23,201 nucleotides of DNA from a virus: IMG/VR virus record IMGVR_UViG_3300048839_000034, positions 1 to 23,201 of that record; one strand, 5' to 3'. Below the pieces are notes generated by a model. It saw only the letters and a list, made by a program, of their open reading frames with translations. It searched no databases and was not told the origin of the DNA. Made by a program: the position numbers and the translations under genes. How positions within the stretch are numbered: the first letter of the stretch is position 1; each line of letters starts with the position of its first letter. This document shows, one piece after another, positions 5,505-13,137 of the stretch.

Positions 5505-7298
5505 TCAGGCCCCGTAACCACAGTAGTAGGAATCGTCAGGCGGGTTGTCCTCGACCTCTGGCGCACCGCTGCGCACCGCGACATCCGTGGACAGGTTCAA
5601 GGGGTTGCCCTGCTCGATGGCAATGCCGAGATACGCCGAAGTGTTCTCTAGCACGTTGAAATCGGCCGTGCTCAAACGACGGTACTGCGTGCGGTAGGGC
5701 AACTCGTACAACTGATAGTCGCCAACGCACGGCGTCCAGGTCGGTGGCGTCCAGGTCGGTGGCCCAATCACCGTGAAGCCGCGCTGCGGAGTCCCAAAGA
5801 CATCCTGAACAGCCGTGACCTTGATCTTCCCGTCTCGCAGCGTGCCGTAGTCGATCGATGCGATCCGCAGAACCATGTCGGGGATGTTCCGCTGCAAGTC
5901 CTGAATGCGGACCGCGCCGCCAGGGTAGAGCGAGAACGCACGACGATCGAACGTCAGAGAGAAACGACGCAAGCCGGGCGCCGCCGCCTTGAGGTCGCGC
6001 TTTGCCAGCCGGCTTGCGATCTCTGCAGTCGGAACACCTGGGTATTCTTTCGACAGCACGTTGATCGAGCCACCCGATGCCTGCAGCGCCGCGAGGTTGG
6101 ATGCGCGGACAACCCGGTCCTCGTTCGTCACCGGATCACGGTATGTCACGCGGATCTCGTTGACCACCTTGGTCGGAGAACTGACCGCAGCCTCGCCAAT
6201 CTCAAGCAACCCGTTCTCGATGTCGAACAGCGGCAGTTGGTCCTGCTTGTAGTCATCGCGGATCAGTCGCAGTGTCAGCAGTCCTTGGCGGTCCTCATAG
6301 AGCACCGCACCGATTTGATCAAGCACGGACTGAACGAATGTCTGAATCTCGTCTCGACGCGACCAGCGACGGCAGAATCCAAGGTTCTCTGCATAGAGGA
6401 CGTCGGCTGCTTCCCGGAACGCCGTGTCGTTCAACTTGGCACTCGACAGCCCCCGGCCCCACTCGCGGTTCGTCAGCGCTTCGTAGATGACGTGCGCCGG
6501 GTTCATCGACTTGATCAGCGTGTCACCAAGACCACCCTCGCCTTCGCCTTCGCCTGCGCCAGCAAGATCGACGTTCGCCTCGTACTTGATCGTTGTGTAC
6601 AGCAGAGCGTCGGGCGGGTCCGGTGGCGTCAAAAAGGTGATGACATTGCCTGCCACGGTGTAGTCCACGCCTGCTACGAGATTCACAATGGCCGAATAGC
6701 CGCCGCCCTCGTTGTAGGACCAGTAGTAGTCCTGAATGAGACTGACGGATGTGAGCGTGCCGGTCAGACCCCTCATTTTGACCGTGTAGTTTGTGCTACG
6801 GGCGGATAAACCGATGGCCTCGGAGAAGTTCAACGTGGTGTTGCTGCCCGGCGCATTGCTCTCGGCTTCGCTTACCGTGCGGATCAGGTTGATGACCGCT
6901 GTCTCTGGATACCAGACCGCGCCGTCCCACCCTTGCAGAATGCGGCGATGCCGGAATGCCCACTTCTTCGGGTACGGATTGTTCGCACTGATCTGACCGC
7001 TGAAGAACAGCGTGAACATGCGACGGAAGCCCGGAAGCGTGCCGAACACGGATGTCATGGAAGCCGGCGCAACCTGGGTAGGCCCACCCATGAGCACGTC
7101 GAGCGTGCCTGCGATGCCACCTTCCTTCTTGTCACCTCCGAACAACTTGCCGGCATCGATGGTGATCTGCGAGTTCGCCGTCACTGAACCACGCCATGCC
7201 CCCTTGTCGCCGACCTTGATCTCGATCAGTTCATCCACGGGGCCACGACCGACACCCATATGGATGTCGAAGTAGTAGCGGTATCCGATGATTGCCAT
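5505..7298 (-). CDS. gpJ-like tail tip protein (Phage-tail_3 type)
   Basis: 597 residues, ATG 7298-7296 overlapping the upstream stop by one base. Residues 1-130 (MAIIGYRYYFDIHMGVGRGP, KWAFRHRRILQGWDGAVWYP) form the N-terminal hub part. Residues 264-350 (SMNPAHVIYEALTNREWGRG, then RRDEIQTFVQSVLDQIG and LYEDRQGLLTLRLI) and 376-500 (NEIRVTYRDP, SINVLSKEYPGVPTAEIA, FDRRAFSLYPGGAVRI) are the classic gpJ/Phage-tail_3 hub. The protein would form the central tip of the tail, bind the tape measure end and carry fibres. Odd points are a beta-rich block at about 135-260 between conserved segments, a Trp/Pro repeat at 513-523, and an early end compared with one-chain relatives. The missing part seems to be the next gene. 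Confidence 0.85.
   Translation of the reverse strand: MAIIGYRYYFDIHMGVGRGPVDELIEIKVGDKGAWRGSVTANSQITIDAGKLFGGDKKEGGIAGTLDVLMGGPTQVAPASMTSVFGTLPGFRRMFTLFFSGQISANNPYPKKWAFRHRRILQGWDGAVWYPETAVINLIRTVSEAESNAPGSNTTLNFSEAIGLSARSTNYTVKMRGLTGTLTSVSLIQDYYWSYNEGGGYSAIVNLVAGVDYTVAGNVITFLTPPDPPDALLYTTIKYEANVDLAGAGEGEGEGGLGDTLIKSMNPAHVIYEALTNREWGRGLSSAKLNDTAFREAADVLYAENLGFCRRWSRRDEIQTFVQSVLDQIGAVLYEDRQGLLTLRLIRDDYKQDQLPLFDIENGLLEIGEAAVSSPTKVVNEIRVTYRDPVTNEDRVVRASNLAALQASGGSINVLSKEYPGVPTAEIASRLAKRDLKAAAPGLRRFSLTFDRRAFSLYPGGAVRIQDLQRNIPDMVLRIASIDYGTLRDGKIKVTAVQDVFGTPQRGFTVIGPPTWTPPTWTPCVGDYQLYELPYRTQYRRLSTADFNVLENTSAYLGIAIEQGNPLNLSTDVAVRSGAPEVEDNPPDDSYYCGYGA
5731..5760 (-). repeat. 15-bp tandem duplication encoding a Thr-Trp-Pro linker
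   Basis: Two identical 15-base copies lie at 5731-5745 and 5746-5760, in frame, giving the protein segment PPTWTPPTWTP between the conserved hub and the C-terminal part of the gpJ-like protein. Proline spacing suggests an extended linker. Confidence 0.9.
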
Positions 7299-7510
7299 CA
7301 GTCTTCCTCGCCGGCCGCTTCAGCCCGCACGCGGGAAGCGATTTCCTTGCCCATTGCGTCACCCGTCCCTTCAATCACTTCAACCGGATAGCCGTGCGAC
7401 AGGAAGTGCTCGAAGTTCAAGCCATGCCGCTGGAACCACATCCGAGCGCCACGGACGCAAAGCCGCGCATCGCGGACATGCTTGATGGTCACGATCAGTT
7501 CGGTCGTCAT
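7298..7510 (-). CDS. Small conserved tail-module protein (70 aa)
   Basis: MTTELIVTIKHVRDARLCVRG... is a compact, probably helical protein: RGARMWFQRHGLNFEHFLSHG, then PVEVIEGTGDAMGKEIASRV. I recognise this pattern (a KHVR.A..C.RG start and a TGDA..... end) from small proteins encoded directly before gpJ-like tip genes in siphoviruses of Gram-negative bacteria. Its start overlaps the upstream stop by four bases and its stop overlaps the tip gene start, implying coupled translation. A tip assembly role is inferred from this constant position. No enzymatic motif is seen. Confidence 0.78.
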   Translation of the reverse strand: MTTELIVTIKHVRDARLCVRGARMWFQRHGLNFEHFLSHGYPVEVIEGTGDAMGKEIASRVRAEAAGEED

Positions 7511-7743
7511 TTCTTCCCACCGTCGCCTTCAATGCTCGTGGTGCGGTAGTTCCCGATGCCGAGGACCATCCAGTCTTCCGACCAGCAGTCGCCGAACGTG
7601 ACTGCTTGCGGTGTGCCCTCGTCAGCTTGCGGAAAGTCGAACTCGTCGAACGCCGCAGGCTTCGGCGGCTGTACCTTCGGCATGAGCGCAGCCGAGATGA
7701 CGACGCTGGCGACGAGTAGGATGATGCCGGTAACGATGTCCAT
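7507..7743 (-). CDS. Small membrane-anchored tail-module protein (78 aa)
   Basis: The N-terminus MDIVTGIILLVASVVISAALMP is one hydrophobic helix (about residues 3-21). The rest is soluble: KPAAFDEFDFPQADEGTPQA, then VTFGDCWSEDWMVLGIGNYRTT. Small proteins with an N-terminal helix followed by a FPQ.DEGTPQAV.FGD pattern are common next to gpL/gpJ-like genes and are thought to help tip assembly, comparable in place to lambda gpI. GAGG before the ATG at 7743 gives the start. The stop overlaps the next start (ATGA). Confidence 0.78.
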   Translation of the reverse strand: MDIVTGIILLVASVVISAALMPKVQPPKPAAFDEFDFPQADEGTPQAVTFGDCWSEDWMVLGIGNYRTTSIEGDGGKK

Positions 7744-7752
7744 GTCTGAGCC

Positions 7753-8568
7753 TCAGAAAACCGGATCGCCATCGAAAGGTGACTTGCCGGGCAAGCCCGG
7801 TACTCCACCGTAATTGTCGTAGTTCGAGAATTCTTGGCAGTTCTCAGGCGTGAAGTTGCAGCCAGGGTACGCATCGCCACTAGCCCCGACGTACAACTCG
7901 TTCAGATTCGTCAATGCCGTCAGAACCGAGCCTTCGTGGATCTCGATCGGGATGTACTCGATGCCGCGAATCGGATGGACCCATTCGATGAAGCCTCCGT
8001 CAAGATCGCCGTCCGACAGTGCTCCGATGCCGTCCACCGTCAGTTCATTGCCTGAGATCGCAAGAACCGTGATCGGCGTCGCCCATACTGCCTTGCCGAC
8101 CTTGCACGTCAGCGGGTCGTAGAGCGCATAGGGACACGACCGCTGCCAGGACAGCCGCAGACCCTCGCGCGCCAAGGTGGCCGATAGCGTCTCGCAGATG
8201 ATCCGCGCGGCTCCGGGCAATGGGTAATTGACCTGACTGACCTCACCCGAGTAGAAAACCTGCGTCTCGACACTGCCCTCGTGCTTGCCGAGGATCGTCA
8301 ACTCGATGGCTTGCGATGGTGCACCACGCATGAACACCTGGGCGGGGCCGATCCATGACGGGGCATTGAGCGTCAGCATGTCGGCTGCAGCCTCACCGGA
8401 TTGCCGCACGCCATCGTCGCTGATCGCCGCTGCCTTGTATGTGTTGCCGCCGACATCGAGGTCTTCGTCGGCCGAGGTATAGCGCCACACCGTCGAGCCG
8501 AACGTGAAGACGTAGAGCGAGACCGGCCTGCCGTCCTCGATCGATGATTCGAGTGTGTTGAAGGTCAT
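7753..8568 (-). CDS. gpL-like minor tail protein with four-cysteine set
   Basis: 271 residues starting MTFNTLESSIEDGRPVSLYV. The N-terminal half (EDLDVGGNTYKAAAISDDGV, LTLNAPS, YSGEVSQVNY) and the C-terminal half fit the DUF2163/BR0599-type tail proteins that occupy the place of lambda gpL. Cys145 and Cys155 lie in RSCPYALYDPLTCK. Cys237 and Cys244 lie in YPGCNFTPENCQEFSNYDNY, followed by GGVPGLPGKSPF. In lambda gpL a cysteine set in the C-terminal domain binds an iron-sulphur cluster, so metal binding is plausible here. The start overlaps the upstream stop (ATGA). It likely forms part of the tip ring between distal tail protein and gpJ-like protein. Confidence 0.8.
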   Translation of the reverse strand: MTFNTLESSIEDGRPVSLYVFTFGSTVWRYTSADEDLDVGGNTYKAAAISDDGVRQSGEAAADMLTLNAPSWIGPAQVFMRGAPSQAIELTILGKHEGSVETQVFYSGEVSQVNYPLPGAARIICETLSATLAREGLRLSWQRSCPYALYDPLTCKVGKAVWATPITVLAISGNELTVDGIGALSDGDLDGGFIEWVHPIRGIEYIPIEIHEGSVLTALTNLNELYVGASGDAYPGCNFTPENCQEFSNYDNYGGVPGLPGKSPFDGDPVF

Positions 8569-9146
8569 ACGATCTCGAACTGCATGCGCAGGTTACGCCC
8601 CATGCCGATGTTCCTGAGTCGCTGCGATGCCGGAATGCTGTCGCGCAAGAAGTATTCGGTCAGGTAGCGATCACGCTGCTGGCGATAGTACAGGGTGTCG
8701 CCGCGGATGTACGCGAAGATCACATCGGAGGCGCCGAGTATCGCTGGCCGCTTGTCGTCGAGCGCAAGCCGCGGTGAGCGAGCATCGGCGAATGTCGTTG
8801 TCGTGTAGCCGGGAATGGCGTTGTCGTACCAGTAGAGTTTGACGACTGCATCGCTGACGTAAGCCAGCGCCACGTTCATGTTCTGATCGAACGCGAGCGA
8901 GATTTCCGTGATGTTGAAGTCCTGGATCAACTGGAATGGTGCCTCGTTGCCCGGCTGCAGGTACACCCATCCGTCGTTCCCGTTGTAGAAAGCTTTCCAG
9001 TTCTTGACGCGCAAGCCCAGTGACGGATTGTTCAGTGCCACGCCGCCGAGTTCGTAGTCGATCAGCAGCGACGACAGCAAGGTATCGGGCGGCATGAACA
9101 GGGAGTTCACGGCAATCGACGAGTAGGTGTTAAGCGGCAGGGCCAT
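8565..9146 (-). CDS. Conserved tail-tip-associated protein (193 aa)
   Basis: The protein contains YNGNDGWVYLQPGNEAPFQL, FDQNMNVALAYVSDAVVKLY, SPRLALDDKRPAILGASDVI and IRGDTLYYRQQRDRYLTEYF. Together these form a pattern I associate with siphovirus proteins encoded beside gpL/gpJ-like genes. The strand-turn repeats look like incomplete beta-propeller blades (FDQN.NVALAYV, ..LDDKRPA). ATG 9146-9144 is nine bases after the upstream stop, without a strong ribosome binding site. Function not established. The position argues for a virion protein of the tail tip. Confidence 0.75.
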   Translation of the reverse strand: MALPLNTYSSIAVNSLFMPPDTLLSSLLIDYELGGVALNNPSLGLRVKNWKAFYNGNDGWVYLQPGNEAPFQLIQDFNITEISLAFDQNMNVALAYVSDAVVKLYWYDNAIPGYTTTTFADARSPRLALDDKRPAILGASDVIFAYIRGDTLYYRQQRDRYLTEYFLRDSIPASQRLRNIGMGRNLRMQFEIV

Positions 9147-9155
9147 GATGGTGCG

Positions 9156-10085
9156 TCAGATCGTCTTGCGAGCCCAGGCCAGCTTGAGGTCGAGCATCAG
9201 CGTGTTGGTGTTGCGCTTCGGGATTGGCGGGTCGAATGACATCTTCCACTGGCCGAATCCACCACTGAGGATGCTCATCATGTAGACATCGGCGTTGCCT
9301 TGGGAAATCGAGAATGTCGCGCGGTGGGTGATCTCGTAGCTGTTATCAACGTAGGTTCCAGCCGAATAAGTGCCAGATGCAATCTGAGTTGCGGTCGGCG
9401 TGGTCGTGTAGTCACCAAGAGTTCCTGAAGCGTAGATGATCGGGTAGATATCAGGGACTTCCGTATCCATTCCGCTTGAAGTGAATCTGGTGTAATAAAG
9501 ACTCCCCCAAGAAGAGAATGCCGAAGGACGCAGAACCGTGTCGTAATCAATACCTGCAATGTTGACCACTGCGATGGTGTCGGTGATCTTAGGGTACAGC
9601 CGCAACTCGTAAATGACGTCCAAGAACTCGTCGCTGAGTACCGTGATTGCTGTCGGCTCGCCGAGCCCGTCGAGGATCAATGCGCGGCTGAAGCAGGACG
9701 TGTCGGAATTACCGATGCCGACTTCCGTGAGGTTGCCTGCCGCAACACCTTCGTTGAACCTGTAGGTCCATCGGACATACGCATAGTTGTCAGTCAGATC
9801 GACACCGCGCACGATTGACGTCGCGCTCGTCGTAGAGGCAATGCGGTTGTCCAGTTGGCTCTGCGTAGCAACAGGTGTCGACGTACCCGTTCCAACCATG
9901 CAACGCGACTGCGGGTAGATCGTGCCGAACGTGTTCAGCCCGTTGTTCAGGATCAGGTTCGGGAACCAGTCGGCAAGCACGCGACGCCGCCCTGTGCGCC
10001 TGCTGACAGCCTCCATGCGGAAGCGGCCGGCGAGACCGACGTTGGCCTTGCGGGCGATGGTGGGGCGGTCGCTACGGAAGATCAT
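9156..10085 (-). CDS. Tail-tip-region protein, paralogue of the upstream gene (309 aa)
   Basis: I choose ATG 10085-10083 (MIFRSDRPTIARK...) because CAGGTG stands six bases before it. A GTG at 10094 in the same frame would use part of that site as its own codon. The protein shares clear segments with the gene before it: AGRFRMEAV, NLILNNGLNTFG, EVGIGNSDTSCFSRALILDG, LDVIYELRLYP, and a C-terminus NTNTLMLDLKLAWAR. The middle (residues about 180-260) is Tyr/Ser/Thr rich. No named domain is recognised. It is probably a virion protein assembling near the distal tail protein, perhaps decorating the tip. The role is inferred from position. Confidence 0.75.
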   Translation of the reverse strand: MIFRSDRPTIARKANVGLAGRFRMEAVSRRTGRRRVLADWFPNLILNNGLNTFGTIYPQSRCMVGTGTSTPVATQSQLDNRIASTTSATSIVRGVDLTDNYAYVRWTYRFNEGVAAGNLTEVGIGNSDTSCFSRALILDGLGEPTAITVLSDEFLDVIYELRLYPKITDTIAVVNIAGIDYDTVLRPSAFSSWGSLYYTRFTSSGMDTEVPDIYPIIYASGTLGDYTTTPTATQIASGTYSAGTYVDNSYEITHRATFSISQGNADVYMMSILSGGFGQWKMSFDPPIPKRNTNTLMLDLKLAWARKTI

Positions 10086-10113
10086 GGGAATCACCTGTGC
10101 TTCTGAATGGACG

Positions 10114-11100
10114 TCAGACCCGACCCCACGACTGGCGGAACGTCAGGCTGAGAACCTTCGTATTGTCCTTCGGGATCTTCGGAGTGAATGCAAATTGGTA
10201 TTTCGGGTTGTCCCAAGACGGACGACGGAACGGGCAGACTGCACCGAGGCCACTGGCAAAGTTCGCTTCTGACAGAGAGAACTCGAACGTGCAATCCCGC
10301 TGAAGAGAATTGTCCACGTAAGGCAACATCGGCGGGGTCGTACCACGAGAAACACGACCTGCCGGAGCGGCTGTGCGTGCCCCTAGAATATTCGTTTCAG
10401 CAACGGCGCATGCCTGTGTTAGAGAAAATGCCATGGACAAATGATAATTTGATGACCACGGGCCTGAACTCGCATGAACATTATTTACGCTTGCCGCTCG
10501 ACCCGTGTAGTCATAACTGGAACCAGAAATGTTGATGGCCCCCAAAACATCGTCTAGCGGGGGATAGGTTCTGAAGAAATACTCAACATCGAGAATGTCG
10601 TCTGCCAGTTTCTCGATTGTCGTCGGTGTGCCAACCCCATCAACCACGAGTGCTCGACTGAACAAAGATCCTGACGCCGCCCATGCGACACCAACCTCGG
10701 CAATGGTCCCTGTGCCGACGCCTTCTGCGAAACGACGAAGCGTGCTCACTTCCGCGTAATCAGGTGGGCCGGCAAAGTATGTGTCGAGTTGTCCTGCTAC
10801 TACCGAAGCATTTGATCCAGCGAGCCACGATGCGAGCGCCGAATCGGTGACAGCAGGTGCGGTGTTTCCACTGCCAATTTGAAAATGAGAACTGACGGTT
10901 TGACTTCCAAATGGCTGATCTTGTACTTTTCCGAGCCTATTCAGCCCAGCGTTCGTGATCAGGTTGTCGAACTCAAGAACCTTGTGCGGCGCACGGTCTC
11001 GCTTCATGAGCGAAAGGCGGAACCTACCGCTCACCCTGGTAGGAATGACGATCTCGCGCTTCGGCTCGATGATCTTGCGGGTGAAGACGATCAGACTCAT
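10114..11100 (-). CDS. Tail-tip-region protein, paralogue of the downstream gene (328 aa)
   Basis: The start is ATG 11100-11098 (MSLIVFTRKIIEPKREIVIP), overlapping the upstream stop by four bases. The longer frame to 11154 only extends into the upstream gene. It shares with the next gene SGRFRLSLM, NLITNAGLNRLG, EVGVAWAASGSLFSRALVVD, GVGTPTTIEKLADDILDVEY and the end NTKVLSLTFRQSWGR. Related segments appear in the same order at both ends and in the centre, while the connecting parts differ. This indicates an old tandem duplication. Part of the coding sequence (about 10380-10600) is poorer in GC than average. The function of the pair is unknown. Confidence 0.75.
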   Translation of the reverse strand: MSLIVFTRKIIEPKREIVIPTRVSGRFRLSLMKRDRAPHKVLEFDNLITNAGLNRLGKVQDQPFGSQTVSSHFQIGSGNTAPAVTDSALASWLAGSNASVVAGQLDTYFAGPPDYAEVSTLRRFAEGVGTGTIAEVGVAWAASGSLFSRALVVDGVGTPTTIEKLADDILDVEYFFRTYPPLDDVLGAINISGSSYDYTGRAASVNNVHASSGPWSSNYHLSMAFSLTQACAVAETNILGARTAAPAGRVSRGTTPPMLPYVDNSLQRDCTFEFSLSEANFASGLGAVCPFRRPSWDNPKYQFAFTPKIPKDNTKVLSLTFRQSWGRV

Positions 11101-13136
11101 ACCAATGTGCCCCCAACGATGCTCGGCGTGACGTCCATCGCCTCGTCCGGCCATTCCTCGTAAGTAATCAGTTGCTCGTTCAGCCCGCCGCCAACGATGC
11201 TCGGCGTGACGCCCATCGCCTCGTCCTCCATCTCGTAGTCGAGCAGCGCGACACGCAGTTCGCCGGACACGAGGTCGTAAGACGTGATCTCGATGGACTC
11301 AGGCGGCCAATCACTGTACGTCGACAGGATGGCCCTCAGTTCCCCGTCAACGATATCCGCGGCAGGAGCAATGCCTTCGGTGTAGTACAACTTCTCTTTG
11401 AGTGCTGCTGCAACAATCGACGGATCAACCGTCATCTCGTCGAGCGGCGTGAGCGGATAGGGCTTGCTTGTGACGAAGCATTCAATGGGTGGAAGCCCGT
11501 CGTCGCGTGCCGTCTTGACGACGATACCGCTGCGCAGCACTGCGGAATCATCAACGAGGTGTTGGATCTCGAAAGAGTCCTGGTCGAAACGACTCGGCAA
11601 GACGAAGGTGATCCTCTCAATCTCGGCGAGCGCAATGGCCGGTAGCGCCACCGTGACGTAGAAACGCTCATAGTCGCCAACCTTCTCGACCGTGGCGATC
11701 GTGCGATAGAACGGCGTGCGGCCATCCTTGAACACGACGGCGAGCGTCAATCGAGCGTCCTGCGGCACCTTCAGGTAATCAGCAAAACCGGCATCGCGCG
11801 CATCGAAGAAGATCCCGCCGATGTCGCCGATCGGATAGATGTGCGCCACCCAGTCGGGAAACCAGAAACACACGGCACGGCCGCGAGCGTTCTGCAGGAA
11901 GGCCCGCCATGCGACCATCTGGCGGCGGCCGAACGTGTGAACCGTGGCCCGCATGCCAATGCGTGTCCGCAGTGCCGGATCGGTGACATCGACCGTGCCA
12001 GTGTCGTTGTCGAGCATGAACACCGAGCGATCGAACTCGGCAGTCACGTTGTTCTGGCGGTCGATCTTGAATCCGAACAACGGGGCACAGGCGCCCCACG
12101 ATCCTTCGGTGATCCCCTTGAACGGCTCTTTCAACTCGAACCGAGCTTGCAGGTTGCTCGTGTCGTCGGTCAGGTGATTGAACGGCGTGGCGTCGAGCAC
12201 GCGAGCCACGCGCAGCGGCATGATCTTCGCCCCGATGCCCCATGTGCCGACAGGTGCCGATGCGAATGTCAGCGTGTCGGTTCCGTCGTATCTTGCGCTG
12301 ATCTCAAGGATCTCGTAGTTCGCCTGATTGACGTACACCACGACGAGATCGCCGACATTAAACTCACGGTACTGCAGCGTCTCGGTCGGGAAGGTCAGCG
12401 TCGAGGCGAGAACCGTGCTCAACGGGTACTGTTCATGCCACAACGGGATAAGACATTCGTTCTTGCCGGTGCCCGTAAAGAAGTTGTCCAGGCGTGCCCG
12501 CAAGATTCCCTTGCGGAGAAACGAAGCCTCGAATGATCGGCGCGGATAGCGGCGAACCGATCGACGCTGCTCGACGTCGGCCTCGCTCGACAGCACGTCG
12601 GTATTCCAAGACAGTCGTTCGAGAATCCCGCCCGCCCAATTGGGCATGACCGAGAAGAACGGATAGGTCAGGCGGGTGTCGCTGATCTCCGGGATCGAGG
12701 CATCGGGGACAGGTGCGGTGTCGAACACCCAGCCTTCACTGCCAGAGGCATAGACTAGTTTCCCGTACTGCCAGATCGAGAAAGCCACGTAGCACGATGA
12801 CGTGCTCGTGCTCAGGTTCACGAGGATGATGTCGAGCCGCTTGCGCCCACGGGGGATGAAGACGGTGTACTCGGCAACGCCGTCAGTCACCGTGTTGCTG
12901 AACAGCACTCGCCCGTTCTGCTGCTCGACCGAAGCGACCCAGGTGGCCGCGTCATCGACGTAGCACTTGATCGTGTAGACACCACCCTCGAAGTCAAACC
13001 ACTTGGCGAGGTGGAATGTCGTGCGTGCCGCGGCAGTGCCGATAGGTGATGCGACCGAGATTGCCGTCTCGCCAGCCGTGAACTCCGCGTTCTGCGGCGC
13101 AGGAATGGCGAACTGAAAGGCAGCACCGACCGCCAT
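11097..13136 (-). CDS. Large distal-tail-region protein with C-terminal repeats (679 aa)
   Basis: ATG 13136-13134 follows the tape measure stop by one base (TGACATG). The N-terminal about 160 residues (MAVGAAFQFAIPAPQNAEFT, FHLAKWFDFEGGVYTIKCYV) look like a beta-sandwich binding module. From about 160 onward the pattern YPFFSVMPNWAGGILERLSW, DVEQRRSVRRYPRRSFEASF, TEFDRSVFMLD-like strands and MVAWRAFLQNARGRAVCFWF matches long tail proteins located between tape measure and gpL-like genes in many siphoviruses. Residues about 568-679 are degenerate 26-residue repeats (DEAMGVTPSIVGGGLNEQLI, then TYEEWP). Likely a distal tail hub or ring protein with a repeat tail. Confidence 0.72.
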   Translation of the reverse strand: MAVGAAFQFAIPAPQNAEFTAGETAISVASPIGTAAARTTFHLAKWFDFEGGVYTIKCYVDDAATWVASVEQQNGRVLFSNTVTDGVAEYTVFIPRGRKRLDIILVNLSTSTSSCYVAFSIWQYGKLVYASGSEGWVFDTAPVPDASIPEISDTRLTYPFFSVMPNWAGGILERLSWNTDVLSSEADVEQRRSVRRYPRRSFEASFLRKGILRARLDNFFTGTGKNECLIPLWHEQYPLSTVLASTLTFPTETLQYREFNVGDLVVVYVNQANYEILEISARYDGTDTLTFASAPVGTWGIGAKIMPLRVARVLDATPFNHLTDDTSNLQARFELKEPFKGITEGSWGACAPLFGFKIDRQNNVTAEFDRSVFMLDNDTGTVDVTDPALRTRIGMRATVHTFGRRQMVAWRAFLQNARGRAVCFWFPDWVAHIYPIGDIGGIFFDARDAGFADYLKVPQDARLTLAVVFKDGRTPFYRTIATVEKVGDYERFYVTVALPAIALAEIERITFVLPSRFDQDSFEIQHLVDDSAVLRSGIVVKTARDDGLPPIECFVTSKPYPLTPLDEMTVDPSIVAAALKEKLYYTEGIAPAADIVDGELRAILSTYSDWPPESIEITSYDLVSGELRVALLDYEMEDEAMGVTPSIVGGGLNEQLITYEEWPDEAMDVTPSIVGGTLV
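11113..11226 (-). repeat. 78-bp-period coding repeat at the 3' end of the distal tail gene
   Basis: A 36-base block at 11113-11148 recurs at 11191-11226 with a single difference by eye (35 of 36 identical), offset 78 bases or 26 codons. The protein units are DEAMGVTPSIVGGGLNEQLI-TYEEWP and DEAMDVTPSIVGGTLV. Three earlier, more diverged units can be read upstream to about 11434: LDEMTVDPSIVAAALKEKLY, then a shorter IVDGELRAILSTYSDWP unit, then PESIEITSYDLVSGELRVAL. Confidence 0.85.
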
Positions 13137-13137
13137 G

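Noticed and set aside
5504-5584. N-terminal extension of the split tip gene to 5584
   Set aside because: It would overlap the gpJ-like coding end and adds a low-complexity Arg/Thr start. ATG 5503 sits in a TGACATG junction typical of this window.
11101-11154. N-terminal extension of the first paralogue to 11154
   Set aside because: The extra 18 residues lie inside the repeat end of the upstream gene, while ATG 11100 forms a standard ATGA overlap.
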